DNA from: Helicobacter sp. 13S00477-4
Lineage (GTDB): Bacteria > Campylobacterota > Campylobacteria > Campylobacterales > Helicobacteraceae
Length of the DNA: 64,000 nt
NCBI RefSeq assembly: GCF_002272785.1
Contig: NZ_MLAS01000003.1
Coordinates: 59,355 to 123,354, forward strand
Direction of reading: 5' to 3'
Under the pieces are notes generated by a model that worked only from the letters and a program-made list of their open reading frames with translations, had not been told where the DNA came from and searched no databases. A program made the translations under genes and the position numbers. Shown in pieces: positions 10,136 to 20,622 of this stretch. The stretch's first letter is position 1, and every line of letters starts with the position of its first letter.

Positions 10136-11680
10136 TTAAATCTGACTTTCTGGGAATATCTTAGCTAAAAAATTAATCATCCTAACAAAAAAACTAGTGT
10201 CAGGAGAATGTGTTTCACAAACAAGTTTTCCATCTTCATTACCCTCCCAAACAACTTTATGATTTTTTAATACAAGATGCCAAGATTTTTGCATATCTAT
10301 TTGCATTAATTTTTTAGTCTCTTTGGCAAAATCTGCATTATCAAATATAGCAACAACTTCTGTATTAATGCCTTCAGAGCGAGGATCAAGATTAAAACTT
10401 CCTACCCAAGTAATTTTGTCATCAAAAACGATTGTTTTACTATGCAATGATGCCCCAGAACTAATCCTCCCTCGAATCTTTATCTTCCCCTCATTCCTCT
10501 TATATTCATAGACATTTACACCCATTTTAACAAAATCATCACGATATCTTTCCCAAGCACTATAAACAACCAAAGCATCAGTAGAAGAAAGTGAATTGGT
10601 TAAAATACTAATATTAATACCCTTATCTATAGCCATTTTAAAATATTTTACACCTTTTTTTCCAGGCACAAAATAAGCTGAAGAAATATAAATAGAATCT
10701 GTTACATTTTGCCAAATTTTTTTCAGTGCTTCTGATAAAGGGTTTTGTATCTTTTTTTCTATTTTTTCAGGAGAGTCAGCAATGAGTTTTGCATTCCCCC
10801 AATAAATAATATTTTGATGATTTTTATATTTAAAAATAAATTTTTCAATCGCTTCATTATATATTTCCCAGTCTTTTTTAGAACCCTCTATTTTGGTTAT
10901 ATATTTAGGATAATTTTTTAAATATTTTTTCATTTTGGACTTTGAAGGCAAAAAAGATGCGGGAATAGATCGATGAAAATTCCAATATTCATCAAAGCTT
11001 TTTGTAGCCTCTTGAGCAATTTTACCTAAAAAAAATACATCAGTATCAGAAAAATTAACATTAAAATTATTATCAAAATAATCATCAGCGATATTCCTAC
11101 CACCAATAATCAAAGCAATATCATCAACAATAAACATTTTGTTATGCATCCGCTTATTGATCCTGCCAAAATCATATATCATCTCAGGATATCTAAAAAA
11201 TTTTATCCTATTTTTATATGGATTAAAAATTTTTACACTAATATTAGGGTGATTGTCTAATGCGATGACATCAGAAAAATCAGAATCAAGTCCATTATCA
11301 TCAATTAGGATACGGATTTTTACACCACGATTAGCAGCTGTCCATATCTCATGCATTAAAATACGCGAAGCTACATCATTTTTATAAATATAAGTCTGAA
11401 TATCAATGCTTTTTTCAGCCATTCGAGCTAAACTTGCACGATGCAAAAGAGCATAAGAACCATCTTCAATAAGCATTGCACCACTTTTTTGTGGCTCACT
11501 TTCTAATTTTTTAACATACACTTTTCCAATAGTAGTTTCTAAAGGACTAAATTTTTCAATCAAAACTTTTGTAGGGAACTTATTTTTAGGGATATTCTTT
11601 GTAGAAGCAACTATAGAAGAACATCCGCTTAATACAAAAAATGCTATAAATAGCATTACAGCAATATTGGTTTCGCTCAA
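10136..11680 (-). CDS. Phospholipase D superfamily lipoprotein (cardiolipin synthase C-like)
   Basis: A 514-residue protein with two HxKxxxxD motifs: HNKMFIVDD near residue 180 and LHSKTIVFDD near 413, each followed by the expected Gly-Arg/Ser-Asn-Asn turn. The N-terminus has a short hydrophobic stretch and the lipobox LSGC (residues 17-20), so it is probably lipid-anchored. The layout resembles YmdC/ClsC, which makes cardiolipin from PE and PG. The frame starts at TTG 11680 with an AGG 8 bases upstream; an ATG at 11656 is possible but has no ribosome site. It sits downstream of frdB as HP0190 does in H. pylori. Confidence 0.8.
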   Translation of the reverse strand: MSETNIAVMLFIAFFVLSGCSSIVASTKNIPKNKFPTKVLIEKFSPLETTIGKVYVKKLESEPQKSGAMLIEDGSYALLHRASLARMAEKSIDIQTYIYKNDVASRILMHEIWTAANRGVKIRILIDDNGLDSDFSDVIALDNHPNISVKIFNPYKNRIKFFRYPEMIYDFGRINKRMHNKMFIVDDIALIIGGRNIADDYFDNNFNVNFSDTDVFFLGKIAQEATKSFDEYWNFHRSIPASFLPSKSKMKKYLKNYPKYITKIEGSKKDWEIYNEAIEKFIFKYKNHQNIIYWGNAKLIADSPEKIEKKIQNPLSEALKKIWQNVTDSIYISSAYFVPGKKGVKYFKMAIDKGINISILTNSLSSTDALVVYSAWERYRDDFVKMGVNVYEYKRNEGKIKIRGRISSGASLHSKTIVFDDKITWVGSFNLDPRSEGINTEVVAIFDNADFAKETKKLMQIDMQKSWHLVLKNHKVVWEGNEDGKLVCETHSPDTSFFVRMINFLAKIFPESQI

Positions 11681-11765
11681 TACAAATACCTAATTTATAA
11701 TTTATTTAAAGAATATTTATGATTTTACATTACCTTCTATTAACACTAAATTGTCTATATAAAAG

Positions 11766-12515
11766 CTAAGATTTTTTATACCCTACTGAAAGCATTTTAC
11801 GTCTCAAATAAGCAATTTTACTCTGTAAGGGCAGTTCTTTAGGACAAGTATCATGGCAAGCTATCAAACTCATACAACCAAAGACTCCATCATCATTACC
11901 TATAAGCTCATAAAAATCATCATCACTTCTCTTATCATGTGGGTCAATCATAAACCTTACAGTTCGATTCATACCAGCTGCACCAATAAAATCTTCTCGC
12001 ATTAGTTTAGTCGCACAGCTTGCGATACAACAACCACATTCAATACACCTCTCAAGTTCAAATATATCTTGAGCAACATCTGGTTCAACTTTTTGCTCAG
12101 GCTTAGAAATATCAACAGTTTCATTAGTATGGATCCAACTTTCAACTCGTTTGGTCATACCAGCAAACCACTCCCCAGTATTAACACTCAAATCTTTAAT
12201 AAGCTTGAATGCAGGTAGAGGCATCAATGTAATGATTCCCTCAGGGAAACTTTTTGTAAGTGTTTTACAAGCGAGTCTAGGACGTCCATTAATCATCATT
12301 GCACAACTACCACAAATCCCTGCACGACAAACAAAATCAAAACTTAAATCAGGATCTTGATTTTCTCTAATCATATTTAAAGCAATAAAAATCGTCATTG
12401 AATGGGCTTCTTCTAAGCGATACTCTTTAAAATGAGGTTTAGAAACCGCACTTTGAGGATCAAATTTCAAAACTCGAATCGTGATTATTCTTCCCTTTTT
12501 TTGTTGTACGCTCAT
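11766..12515 (-). CDS. frdB: Fumarate reductase iron-sulfur subunit FrdB
   Basis: A 249-residue subunit that passes electrons from menaquinol at FrdC to the flavin in FrdA. The [2Fe-2S] ligands lie in CRAGICGSC plus a later LAC; the [4Fe-4S] and [3Fe-4S] ligands lie in [11 protein letters not shown] and the [16 protein letters not shown] region. AGGAG precedes the ATG, which overlaps the frdA stop (ATGA). Length and motifs fit the di-heme (class B) epsilonproteobacterial enzyme. Confidence 0.95.
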   Translation of the reverse strand: MSVQQKKGRIITIRVLKFDPQSAVSKPHFKEYRLEEAHSMTIFIALNMIRENQDPDLSFDFVCRAGICGSCAMMINGRPRLACKTLTKSFPEGIITLMPLPAFKLIKDLSVNTGEWFAGMTKRVESWIHTNETVDISKPEQKVEPDVAQDIFELERCIECGCCIASCATKLMREDFIGAAGMNRTVRFMIDPHDKRSDDDFYELIGNDDGVFGCMSLIACHDTCPKELPLQSKIAYLRRKMLSVGYKKS

Positions 12516-14497
12516 TTTTTATCTCCTAATCGTTGGTTTCTAGCTTTGTATTTAGGTAGCAAATCAAATGGCATTAAAGCTTCTTGAATATCATACCTAT
12601 CTCCACCATTGGCCTGAATCTCTTGAGTGATTTTTTCTATTTCCTCATCTCGTTTTTGCTTTAAAGGATGAGGGATAAAATTACCTTTAGCACCATAGCC
12701 CCTAAAATCAGGAGTTATCTCCATTTTCATGATATCTAAATCTTCATATTCTAAAGTTGGCAATGTTTGCTCAGGATTGCTCCAAGAAGCCAAAGTCCTT
12801 TTTAACCAATTTGCATCATCACGTTTAGGATAATCTATCCTAGTGTGTGCCCCTCTAGATTCTGTTCTATCCAGTGCACCTTTTGCGACACAAAGTGCTA
12901 TTTTAAGCATTCTTGGGATCCTATAAGCATCTTCAAGCTCAGGATTATTGTGCATTTTTTTGTTCTTTACATTGATATTCCTTGATCGCTTATAAAGCTC
13001 TTCAAGATCTTTGACAGCTTCTTGCAATAAAGCACCATCTCGAAATACACCAACCTTTTCATCCATAATGATCTTCATTTTATTTTTGATCTCATAGACA
13101 TCTTCATTTCCACTATTATTAAGCAAAGAAGCAAGATATTTTTCTTCTTTGTCAATAAAAGACTGGATTGTTTTAGTTTCAATATCAATATCTGCTTGCA
13201 CACAATGCTCAGCAAAATAATCTCCAATAATCATGCCAGCGACCACAGCTTCGCTCACTGAATTTCCACCCAATCTATTAAATCCATGCAAGTCCCAACA
13301 AGAGGCTTCTCCTGCACAAAATAGACCTTTTAAATGAGTCTCACCCTTGTAATTTGTCCTGACTCCACCCATTGAATAATGTTGCATTGGCTTGATAGGC
13401 ACCCAACCTTTAGAACCTTCATCTGCAGGATCAATACCAGCAAAAGTCTTAGCAATATCTTGCACATCTCTAAGATTACGTTCAATATGTGCACGACCAA
13501 GTATAGAAATATCCAACCATACATGCTCACCATAAGGGGATTTGACACCTTTGCCATTTTTGATATGTTCTAATATCCTTCTTGAAACAACATCCCTACT
13601 TGCGAGTTCTTTTTTTTCAGGCTCATAATCTGGCATAAAACGATAACCATCTTTATCCCTTAAAATACCACCATCACCCCTACAACCTTCTGTCATCAAA
13701 ATACCACTAGGCACCAAACAGGTTGGATGGAATTGAACTGCTTCCATATTCCCAAGCTTTGCAATCCCTGTTTCCATCGCAATAGCTGCACCCACTCCAT
13801 CGCAAATTACAGCATTTGTTGTATGTGCATAAACACGTCCATAGCCACCTGTAGCTAAAAGAGTGCCTCTTGAAATATAAGCAGAAATTTCTCCGCTGAT
13901 TAAATCACGAACAACTGCCCCATAACAGAAACCATTTTCATGGATGATTGACACAGCTTCTTTTCTATCTCTAATATCTACACCATGTTTATAAGCCTCA
14001 TTAGCAACTGAATATAACATTGAATGTCCTGTAGCATCAGCAGTAAAACAAGTTCTCCATTTCTTTGTCCCACCAAAATCTCTTGATTGAATATAACCGT
14101 GTCTATCTGCCTCTTCTGTAATGACAACATGTTCACCATTAATAACAGCTGGACGATCCCCTTTTTTTATCCTCGTCCAAGGCACGCCAAAACTTGCTAA
14201 TTCTCTAATAGCCTTAGGAGCAGTAGTAACAAACATTCTAGCAACATTTTGATCACAACCCCAATCACTTCCCTTTACAGTGTCTAAAAAATGAAGATCT
14301 TCGTTATCTCCTTCACCCATTTTACCATTACCCAAACTTGCTTGCATTCCTCCTTGTGCTGCTGCAGAGTGACTCCTACGAACTGGGACTAAACTCAAAA
14401 CAATCACATTTAAACCTTTTTTTTTCGCTGCAACTCCTGCACGTAGACCCGCTAATCCTCCCCCTATAATCAATGAATCACAATATGTTACTTTCAT
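12512..14497 (-). CDS. frdA: Fumarate reductase flavoprotein subunit FrdA
   Basis: A 661-residue catalytic subunit. It has the FAD-binding [17 protein letters not shown] near residue 12, the flavin-linking His in [11 protein letters not shown] near 43, the substrate-site EAVQFHPTC, and the [18 protein letters not shown] end of the flavin domain. It reduces fumarate to succinate at the cytoplasmic face of the membrane. GGGAG precedes the start; the gene abuts frdC. A run of nine T at 14417-14425 encodes part of a lysine stretch and is not read as a switch. Confidence 0.97.
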   Translation of the reverse strand: MKVTYCDSLIIGGGLAGLRAGVAAKKKGLNVIVLSLVPVRRSHSAAAQGGMQASLGNGKMGEGDNEDLHFLDTVKGSDWGCDQNVARMFVTTAPKAIRELASFGVPWTRIKKGDRPAVINGEHVVITEEADRHGYIQSRDFGGTKKWRTCFTADATGHSMLYSVANEAYKHGVDIRDRKEAVSIIHENGFCYGAVVRDLISGEISAYISRGTLLATGGYGRVYAHTTNAVICDGVGAAIAMETGIAKLGNMEAVQFHPTCLVPSGILMTEGCRGDGGILRDKDGYRFMPDYEPEKKELASRDVVSRRILEHIKNGKGVKSPYGEHVWLDISILGRAHIERNLRDVQDIAKTFAGIDPADEGSKGWVPIKPMQHYSMGGVRTNYKGETHLKGLFCAGEASCWDLHGFNRLGGNSVSEAVVAGMIIGDYFAEHCVQADIDIETKTIQSFIDKEEKYLASLLNNSGNEDVYEIKNKMKIIMDEKVGVFRDGALLQEAVKDLEELYKRSRNINVKNKKMHNNPELEDAYRIPRMLKIALCVAKGALDRTESRGAHTRIDYPKRDDANWLKRTLASWSNPEQTLPTLEYEDLDIMKMEITPDFRGYGAKGNFIPHPLKQKRDEEIEKITQEIQANGGDRYDIQEALMPFDLLPKYKARNQRLGDKK

Positions 14498-15259
14498 TTA
14501 TTCTCCCTTGCCATATATTTGCACATCAATATGTTTGTAATCAATTGTGGGGTCAGTTTGACTCAATCCTTTTTTGATATAAGCACCATAAGTCAATAAC
14601 CCTAAAACAATAAAAAATACACTCATAAACCATTTGATACGTCTTAGATTTGTCAGTCCTAATTTTTCAAACCAACCCCATTTTATACACAAGCGATAAA
14701 GACCAATAGACCCATGAAGCTCAACTGCAAAAAGTAAAAATATATATAAAATCCAAAAATGTTCGCTGACAAATCGATAAGCTGAACCATTCGGTCCAAT
14801 AGTATGAGGTTGTGTAAACATTACAAATAAATGGACACTAGCGAGGAAAAACATAGCAAATCCAGTAGCTGCTTGCACAAACCAAAGGCTTGTATCGCTA
14901 TGTTTCATTAAATGTTTATGTGTTTTTAAGATAATAAATTGCTTATAATTAATAGGAAATTTTCTCATCGCTAATAATGCGTGGGCTATCAATACAATAA
15001 TAATAATAAATGCGACACCACTAACAATAGCTGGTTCCCCTGCTTTGAATAAAAAACTTCCCTCAAAAAATTTAGCAACTTTATACATCGCCTCATCACT
15101 AATGAGTATGCTCGAGACCAAGAACATATGAACTATCATAAAAATAGCTAAAAATAATCCCGTTGCACTTTGCCAAAAATCAAGCTTGGCTGGAACCTTA
15201 CTTTTTTTACGCTCTGAAGTGATGCCCAAATAACTTTCAATGATTTTGTCTTGCTGCAT
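14498..15259 (-). CDS. frdC: Fumarate reductase cytochrome b subunit FrdC
   Basis: A 253-residue membrane subunit with about five hydrophobic helices and several conserved histidines placed to bind two hemes (for example VHMFLV near 42, HALLAM near 92, SVHLFVMF near 142 and VELHGSIGLYR near 180). It anchors FrdAB and oxidises menaquinol. AGGAGAAGATAA precedes the ATG. It is the first gene of frdCAB, and its upstream region holds the palindrome listed separately. Confidence 0.95.
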   Translation of the reverse strand: MQQDKIIESYLGITSERKKSKVPAKLDFWQSATGLFLAIFMIVHMFLVSSILISDEAMYKVAKFFEGSFLFKAGEPAIVSGVAFIIIIVLIAHALLAMRKFPINYKQFIILKTHKHLMKHSDTSLWFVQAATGFAMFFLASVHLFVMFTQPHTIGPNGSAYRFVSEHFWILYIFLLFAVELHGSIGLYRLCIKWGWFEKLGLTNLRRIKWFMSVFFIVLGLLTYGAYIKKGLSQTDPTIDYKHIDVQIYGKGE

Positions 15260-15334
15260 TTATCTTCTCCTGATGTTGTGTTTGTAAATTTAGACTTTCA
15301 AATCCTCTTCCTGATAATCTTAATCAATCATTTT

Positions 15335-15368
15335 CAAGTCAAATATGAAAATTTTCATATTTGACTTG
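15335..15368. repeat. Perfect 34-bp palindrome upstream of frdC
   Basis: Each arm is CAAGTCAAATATGAAAA, followed at once by its exact reverse complement with no spacer. It lies 76 bases upstream of the frdC start. Neither side is followed by a T run, so it does not look like a terminator. It could be a dyad operator for a dimeric regulator, or an RNA hairpin in the frd leader. Confidence 0.9.
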
Positions 15369-15541
15369 GATAAAAAGTTTAGAGTTATAGGAAATACCGC
15401 TATAAATGAATTTTTGAGACTATCCTTAAAACGAATATATATTCAACCAACATACAATAAAAATCCGATAAACAAGATGTTGTCGATAAAACATTTATTT
15501 GTATTCAATCTCCCAAATATTTAAGCGATTGTGTGTATTAT

Positions 15542-15568
15542 AAGACAATTTTTGTTAAAAAATGTCTT
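15542..15568. repeat. Imperfect hairpin in the tpiA leader region
   Basis: AAGACA and TGTCTT arms enclose ATTTTT-GTT-AAAAA, giving 11 pairs of 12 around a 3-base loop. It is about 118 bases upstream of tpiA. No T run follows on either strand. Confidence 0.5.
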
Positions 15569-15685
15569 AAAAAATCTAAGTTATATAATAAAAAATTCCC
15601 ACTACAACAAATATGATACTTTTTGTAAATTTTGATAAATAATTGCTACAATAATCTATAAAAAATTTCAAATTAATGGGGTTAT

Positions 15686-16384
15686 ATGGAAAAGATTATT
15701 GTGGCCAATTTTAAAAGTAACTTGACAAGAGTAAACACTGTTAAATATCTAAGATATCTTGATGCAAAACTTCAAAATCTTCCATCAAGACATATCTACA
15801 TATTCCCTTCAATGTCATCTCTATGCAAGGATTCATTCAAAAATTTTCAATTAGGAACACAAAATGCCTATCCTGTTTATAATGGAGCTTATACAGGCGA
15901 AATAGGTCTAGAAGCATTAGATGAGTTTTGTATCAAAACCATTATGATTGGGCATAGTGAACGCAGGTATATTTTTGGAGAAACACAAAAACTTTGCATT
16001 GAAAAATTTGATTTTTTTTCTAAAAAACAATTCACTATTATTTATTGTATTGGTGAAAGTCTATCTATCAGACAACAAGGATTAGAATCTACAATCAATT
16101 TCCTCAAAACTCAACTCAAAGGAATTGATTTTTTATATAAAGACCTTATCATTGCATATGAGCCAATATGGGCAATTGGAACAGGTAGAAGTGCAACGAT
16201 TGAACAAATCAAACAAACCCATCATGCTATCAAAGAAATCTGTTCTGCACCGCTAATTTATGGGGGAAGCGTGAATGAAAAAAATGCTCAAGAAATTTTA
16301 CAACTCCCTGAAGTAGATGGCATATTAGTAGGAAGTGCATCCCTAAATGCAGAAAACTTTTATCATATAATACAAGGAAAATAA
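15686..16384 (+). CDS. tpiA: Triose-phosphate isomerase
   Basis: A 232-residue enzyme interconverting DHAP and GAP. Catalytic residues are visible: the NFKSN lysine at the N-terminus, the His in MIGHSERR, and the Glu in [12 protein letters not shown]; the phosphate-binding YGGSV and GILVGSASL loops close the barrel. It is shorter than the usual 250 residues, as in H. pylori. lpxD begins 1 base after the stop. In H. pylori fabI lies between tpiA and lpxD; here it is absent from this spot. Confidence 0.95.
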   Translation: MEKIIVANFKSNLTRVNTVKYLRYLDAKLQNLPSRHIYIFPSMSSLCKDSFKNFQLGTQNAYPVYNGAYTGEIGLEALDEFCIKTIMIGHSERRYIFGETQKLCIEKFDFFSKKQFTIIYCIGESLSIRQQGLESTINFLKTQLKGIDFLYKDLIIAYEPIWAIGTGRSATIEQIKQTHHAIKEICSAPLIYGGSVNEKNAQEILQLPEVDGILVGSASLNAENFYHIIQGK

Positions 16385-16385
16385 A

Positions 16386-17390
16386 ATGAAACTCTCTACA
16401 ATGCTTAAATCCATAGGTTTAAATGTCAACCTAAAAAAAGACTTTGAAGTCTCAAATCTCGCACCACTTCAAGAAGCTAAACAAAATGATATTAGCTACA
16501 TTGATCAAGAAAAATACCTCAATGACCTTTCAGATTCTAAAGCTGGAGCTGTTCTTTTGAGACACAAGCATATTGATAGAGTCCCTAGTCATATTGAAAC
16601 AATTTGCGTAGATGATCCTCACTTAATCTTTGCACAACTTTCAAGTTTTTTTGCCAAACCTCAGTTTTCACTTGCTGCCTCACACAATGATTCAAAAATA
16701 CACTTAGAATCCAATCAAAATATAGGTAAAGATACTATTATTATGCCAAATGTCTTTTTGGGGAATGGAATAAAAATTGGGGATAATTGCCTCTTAATGC
16801 CCGGCGTAGTGATTAGTGATAATGTAAAAATTGGGGATAATTGTAAAATATACCCCAATGTAGTAATCTATGCAAATACTCAAATTGGTAATAATGTCTT
16901 TATCCATGCTGGGAGCGTTATTGGTAGCGATGGTTTTGGATATGCTCATACAAAAAAAGGTGAACATATCAAAATAGAACATACAGGTTGTGTCATCATT
17001 GAAGACAATGTAGAAATTGGAGCTAATAATACAATTGATAGGGCAGTATTTGGGGAAACTAGGATAAAAAAAGGTGTAAAAATAGATAACCTAGTTCAAA
17101 TTGGACACAATTGTATTATTGGAGAAAATTCATTATTGGTCTCACAAGTTGGACTAGCAGGCTCGACAACAACAGGATGTAATGTTGTTATGGGTGGACA
17201 ATCTGGTACAGGTGGACATATCCACATTGGAGATTTTACCCAAATAGCAGGAAGAGGAGCTGTAGGGAAAAACCTTCCTCCCAATACCAAATGGGGAGGA
17301 CACCCCCTTATGGAACTTGATGAATGGATGAAATTCTTTGTTATACTAAGGAGATTTGTAAAGAAAAAACTACCTTCTTCAGAAGGTTAA
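16386..17390 (+). CDS. lpxD: UDP-3-O-acylglucosamine N-acyltransferase LpxD
   Basis: A 334-residue protein for the third step of lipid A synthesis. After an N-terminal uridine-binding domain of about 100 residues comes a long left-handed beta helix of hexapeptide repeats ([50 protein letters not shown]), with the catalytic His in [29 protein letters not shown] precedes the ATG. Cotranscribed with tpiA. Confidence 0.95.
   Translation: MKLSTMLKSIGLNVNLKKDFEVSNLAPLQEAKQNDISYIDQEKYLNDLSDSKAGAVLLRHKHIDRVPSHIETICVDDPHLIFAQLSSFFAKPQFSLAASHNDSKIHLESNQNIGKDTIIMPNVFLGNGIKIGDNCLLMPGVVISDNVKIGDNCKIYPNVVIYANTQIGNNVFIHAGSVIGSDGFGYAHTKKGEHIKIEHTGCVIIEDNVEIGANNTIDRAVFGETRIKKGVKIDNLVQIGHNCIIGENSLLVSQVGLAGSTTTGCNVVMGGQSGTGGHIHIGDFTQIAGRGAVGKNLPPNTKWGGHPLMELDEWMKFFVILRRFVKKKLPSSEG
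17361..17387 (-). terminator. Intrinsic terminator of the mcp-cheB-cheR unit
   Basis: On the minus strand a hairpin ACCTTC-TGAA-GAAGGT is followed by AG and then TTTTTTCTTT. It lies 11 bases past the cheR stop, inside the 3' end of convergent lpxD, so the lpxD coding sequence doubles as the terminator. Confidence 0.7.
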
Positions 17391-17397
17391 AACACTA

Positions 17398-18243
17398 TCA
17401 AATCTCTTGTATTTTTTCATAATAGGCTACTTTATTGAATATCTTTTTTTCAAAAAGCCTTGTCTGAGGTACTAAATCAGCATGCCCTGTATACATCCTA
17501 CCGTCCATATTCAAAACCTTATAGAATCTCTCAACAGTTTTCAAGCGATAGGTTTCATTAAAATAAATCATCATATTTCTTGAAAAAACAATATCAAAAG
17601 AACCCATATCTAAAAATTCATCTTCAAAGATATTCACGCGTTTAAAATCGCTTTCAGGAAGCAAATGTCTCTTGATTGCGTATCCTAAATCTATCTTATC
17701 AAAAAATTTATCCTTAAGTGCATTGTCAAGTCTATGTAAAGATCTTTCAGAATAAATACCCTTTAAACTTCTATCAATTGCTTCAGAGTTAATATCAATA
17801 CCCACAATTTTTATCTTATCTAAATTCATACCTGCACAAGAAATAAGCATCCCTATAGAATAAACTTCTTCGCCACTTGAACAAGGTGCTGAAAGAATCC
17901 TAATGGGTTTATTGAATGTTTTTATAAAATCCAATGCAACCTCAAGTTGTGGCAACTCTCTATAAAAATATGTTTCATTCACAGTGATCAAATTGAGAGC
18001 CTCTTGTCTGATAAATGGATCTGCCAAAACCTTCTCACTCAAAAGCTTAAATGTCTTTATGTAATGAGCTTGTGCAAAATATGCCAATCTTTTTTTAATC
18101 ACATCTTGCTTGGGCTTGAGATCGACACCTGAAGTTTTTTTTATTACTTCAATAAATTCCAACAAACCTTCATCATCTTCAGGCAAAGGTATAATTTCTT
18201 CTTTTGGACAAACAACTGGAGACTCTTTTTTTCTAAAAAACAT
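17398..18243 (-). CDS. cheR: Chemotaxis protein methyltransferase CheR
   Basis: A 281-residue SAM-dependent methyltransferase that methylates glutamates of chemoreceptors. It shows the CheR N-terminal helical domain, then VNETYFYRELPQL, the SAM site ILSAPCSSGEEVYSIGM, VGIDINSEAI, and FDIVFSRNMMIYFN. The start overlaps the cheB stop by 11 bases. H. pylori lacks CheR and CheB, so this adaptation pair separates this organism from it. No pentapeptide tether is seen at the C-terminus of the adjacent receptor. Confidence 0.93.
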   Translation of the reverse strand: MFFRKKESPVVCPKEEIIPLPEDDEGLLEFIEVIKKTSGVDLKPKQDVIKKRLAYFAQAHYIKTFKLLSEKVLADPFIRQEALNLITVNETYFYRELPQLEVALDFIKTFNKPIRILSAPCSSGEEVYSIGMLISCAGMNLDKIKIVGIDINSEAIDRSLKGIYSERSLHRLDNALKDKFFDKIDLGYAIKRHLLPESDFKRVNIFEDEFLDMGSFDIVFSRNMMIYFNETYRLKTVERFYKVLNMDGRMYTGHADLVPQTRLFEKKIFNKVAYYEKIQEI

Positions 18244-18796
18244 TCAAAAACCTCTCAAGCCTCTCTCTTATCTTGTCTAAAGGTAAAACATTGACATTGG
18301 GATTAATCTCTCTAGCTCTTTTTGGCATACCATAAACAATAGCACTCTCTTCGCTTTCTGCAATACAAACTGCTCCATGCCTGTACAATTCAAATAACCC
18401 TTTTGCACCGTCTTCTCCAATACCTGTTAAAAGTATGGCTAAAATATCAGCATATTCACAAAGATTAACTGCTGATTGGAATAATATATTAATATCAGGA
18501 TTATAAATACTTTGTGTTTCTTGAGGTTTAATAAAAAAAGGCTCTTTAACTGAAAGCACTGAAGTCTTATCGCAAATAAAAATAGCATTTTTTAAATACT
18601 CTTTATCTCCAACTTCTACAACATCTATACTCATTTCCCGCTTGAATTGAGAAACAAAATAAGGAACAAAAACTTCATTCATATGTTGGGCAATAATGAT
18701 AGGGGCATTATTTTTACTGATACCTTTTAACAATTTAGTAAGATGTCCAGGACCTCCAGTAGAGGCACCTATTAAAACGATTTTTGAATGGCTCAA
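18233..18796 (-). CDS. cheB: Receiver-less CheB methylesterase
   Basis: A 187-residue protein made only of the CheB catalytic domain. The catalytic triad is visible: Ser in [10 protein letters not shown], His in [11 protein letters not shown], Asp in [12 protein letters not shown]. It removes methyl groups from chemoreceptors. The usual N-terminal response regulator domain is missing, as in Campylobacter jejuni CheB, so its activity cannot be switched directly by CheA phosphorylation. It is coupled to the receptor gene upstream (overlap of 4 bases) and to cheR downstream. Confidence 0.92.
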   Translation of the reverse strand: MSHSKIVLIGASTGGPGHLTKLLKGISKNNAPIIIAQHMNEVFVPYFVSQFKREMSIDVVEVGDKEYLKNAIFICDKTSVLSVKEPFFIKPQETQSIYNPDINILFQSAVNLCEYADILAILLTGIGEDGAKGLFELYRHGAVCIAESEESAIVYGMPKRAREINPNVNVLPLDKIRERLERFLNVF

Positions 18797-20478
18797 GTTT
18801 TAAACTCTGCCAATTTATTATTGAGTATCTCAGTCATTTTATTTAAGTGCTCTGCAACGCTAGCAATTTCTTCTACACTACGTGCATTTTCTGTAGATAT
18901 ATCATTGATACCAGAAACACCTTGAATAATATCTTCAATGCTTTTTCCTGTATCAATATAATTATCCACAGTTTTATCAGCTGTCGTGATAGCACCACTC
19001 ATGATTTTATTCATGCTTGTGATTTTATTTTGAACTTCATTAGAAATATGTGTGAGTTCTTCAATTTTTTGAGAATTTTTATTCATCTGATCGCTTGCAT
19101 CTGCTATTTCTTGTACGATAATATTGATAGTAGAATTAATCTCAGTCAAGCTCTTTTGGGTACGTTCAGCTAGATTCCTAACCTCATCAGCAACCACTGC
19201 AAAACCTCTACCATGTTCACCTGCTCTTGCAGCCTCAATAGCAGCATTTAAAGCTAATAAATTGGTCTGATCAGCAATATCATCAATAATATAAAGGATG
19301 GATTTTACATCATCAGCATTTTTGCTCAATTGTTCAATTTTACTAGCCAATTCAGATTCTGTCTTCGCAGAAACAACAATTTGGTTAGAAAGATTTTCAA
19401 TTGCTTCATTAGCAGTTTGCACATACTCTCTAGCTTCTTGCAAATCTTTTTTACTATTTTGAGCAATTTCAATTGAACTCATCATTTCATCCTTGATTGT
19501 TTTGCTCTTAGTTGTAACACCTGCAACAATATTGGTAGAATCCTCGACTCTATTTCCTGTCTGCAATGATGTAGAGCTAAGCTCATGTGCAATAGAAGAA
19601 TTTTCAGTAGAAAGCTGCTTGGCTTCTACAATCAATATCCTTACTTTTTCAATAAAATCATTTATTGCTGCACTTGCTTGAGCAACTTCATCTCTACCTT
19701 TGATTTCAAGTTTTCTGGTGAGATCTCCATCGCCACTAGAAAGATTCCTAGCCCGGACAATCAATGTTTTTAATGGATTGATAGTAGACCAACGCACATA
19801 GAAAAAAGAAACTACAATGATAATCAATGCAACCACAAAAGCAATAATAAGGAATTTAATCAACCCATCATTTATTGTAGCAGAAACTTCAGTCTTAATC
19901 TTTTTGTTAGCCTTTAAAATATCACTAATATAAGCTGTTACAACCACAATATAACCGCCATCTCTATCTATTTGTGCATAAGCTATTTTTTGTTCTGGTT
20001 TACCACCACCAATCTTTGGCATTTTGTATTGAACAAAACCTCCTCCATTTTTAGCAGCATTGATATAACCTTTGATATATGCTACACCATCTGATGATAA
20101 AGCATTTATAGCATTTCTACCCTGCGTGTCTGGATTGATAGGGTCTAAAAGCACCGTACCATCAGATTTAATAATCAAAGGATAAATTCCATTTTTTCCT
20201 TGATTGATATCTTTTAATATTTGAATAATATCATTCTCCAAATAAGGCATTCTTCCATCTCTAGCATATGAATTCCACATTACATGAGTGGCATGATCAA
20301 TGATATCATAAGCATCTATTAATTGTTGCTTTCTCTCATCAATGGCACTCTGATCAAGCTTTCCAATTAAAAAATTTTCAATCTCGCTATTCAAACGAAA
20401 AGAGCTAAAAACTAAAATCCCTGATAGTAAAATCATTGAAACGAATAACATTGCCACAATACGTGAAGCTATTGTCAT
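18793..20478 (-). CDS. Methyl-accepting chemotaxis protein with a periplasmic Cache-type sensor
   Basis: 561 residues: a first membrane helix at about 8-27, a periplasmic domain of roughly 170 residues resembling the single Cache type 2 fold ([30 protein letters not shown]), a second helix near 205-228, a HAMP segment with [14 protein letters not shown], and the cytoplasmic coiled coil with the hairpin tip [20 protein letters not shown]. The frame begins at 20484, but AAGGA is placed correctly for the third codon, ATG 20478. Ligands are unknown; such domains often bind small carboxylates. First gene of the mcp-cheB-cheR unit. Confidence 0.92.
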   Translation of the reverse strand: MTIASRIVAMLFVSMILLSGILVFSSFRLNSEIENFLIGKLDQSAIDERKQQLIDAYDIIDHATHVMWNSYARDGRMPYLENDIIQILKDINQGKNGIYPLIIKSDGTVLLDPINPDTQGRNAINALSSDGVAYIKGYINAAKNGGGFVQYKMPKIGGGKPEQKIAYAQIDRDGGYIVVVTAYISDILKANKKIKTEVSATINDGLIKFLIIAFVVALIIIVVSFFYVRWSTINPLKTLIVRARNLSSGDGDLTRKLEIKGRDEVAQASAAINDFIEKVRILIVEAKQLSTENSSIAHELSSTSLQTGNRVEDSTNIVAGVTTKSKTIKDEMMSSIEIAQNSKKDLQEAREYVQTANEAIENLSNQIVVSAKTESELASKIEQLSKNADDVKSILYIIDDIADQTNLLALNAAIEAARAGEHGRGFAVVADEVRNLAERTQKSLTEINSTINIIVQEIADASDQMNKNSQKIEELTHISNEVQNKITSMNKIMSGAITTADKTVDNYIDTGKSIEDIIQGVSGINDISTENARSVEEIASVAEHLNKMTEILNNKLAEFKT

Positions 20479-20622
20479 GAACATCCTTATATCGCAATAT
20501 TTAAAAATAATAATGACATTCTACCATAAATTCAATTTTTTACCTTTGTAAATATGGACTACAAATCAATATTATCTTTAATAAATAATCATAAAAAATA
20601 TTTACGACATTATTTTAAATCA

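Larger units (their letters stand above)
15260..15685. other. 426-base divergent intergenic region frdC/tpiA
   Basis: The gap holds no open reading frame I can support. It is strongly AT-rich and carries a perfect palindrome at 15335-15368 on the frdC side and a hairpin at 15542-15568 on the tpiA side. Promoters for both frdCAB and tpiA-lpxD must lie here; I cannot fix their positions. At this size it could also hide a small RNA. Confidence 0.6.

Noticed and set aside
14417..14425. T9 run in frdA as a possible phase-variation tract
   Set aside because: It encodes a lysine stretch in an essential-type respiratory enzyme, and A/T runs of this length are common in this AT-rich DNA.
20484..20620. 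Sigma-28 flagellar promoter before the chemoreceptor
   Set aside because: A GCGATAT element is present near the start, but no properly spaced -35 part was found and it overlaps the ribosome site.
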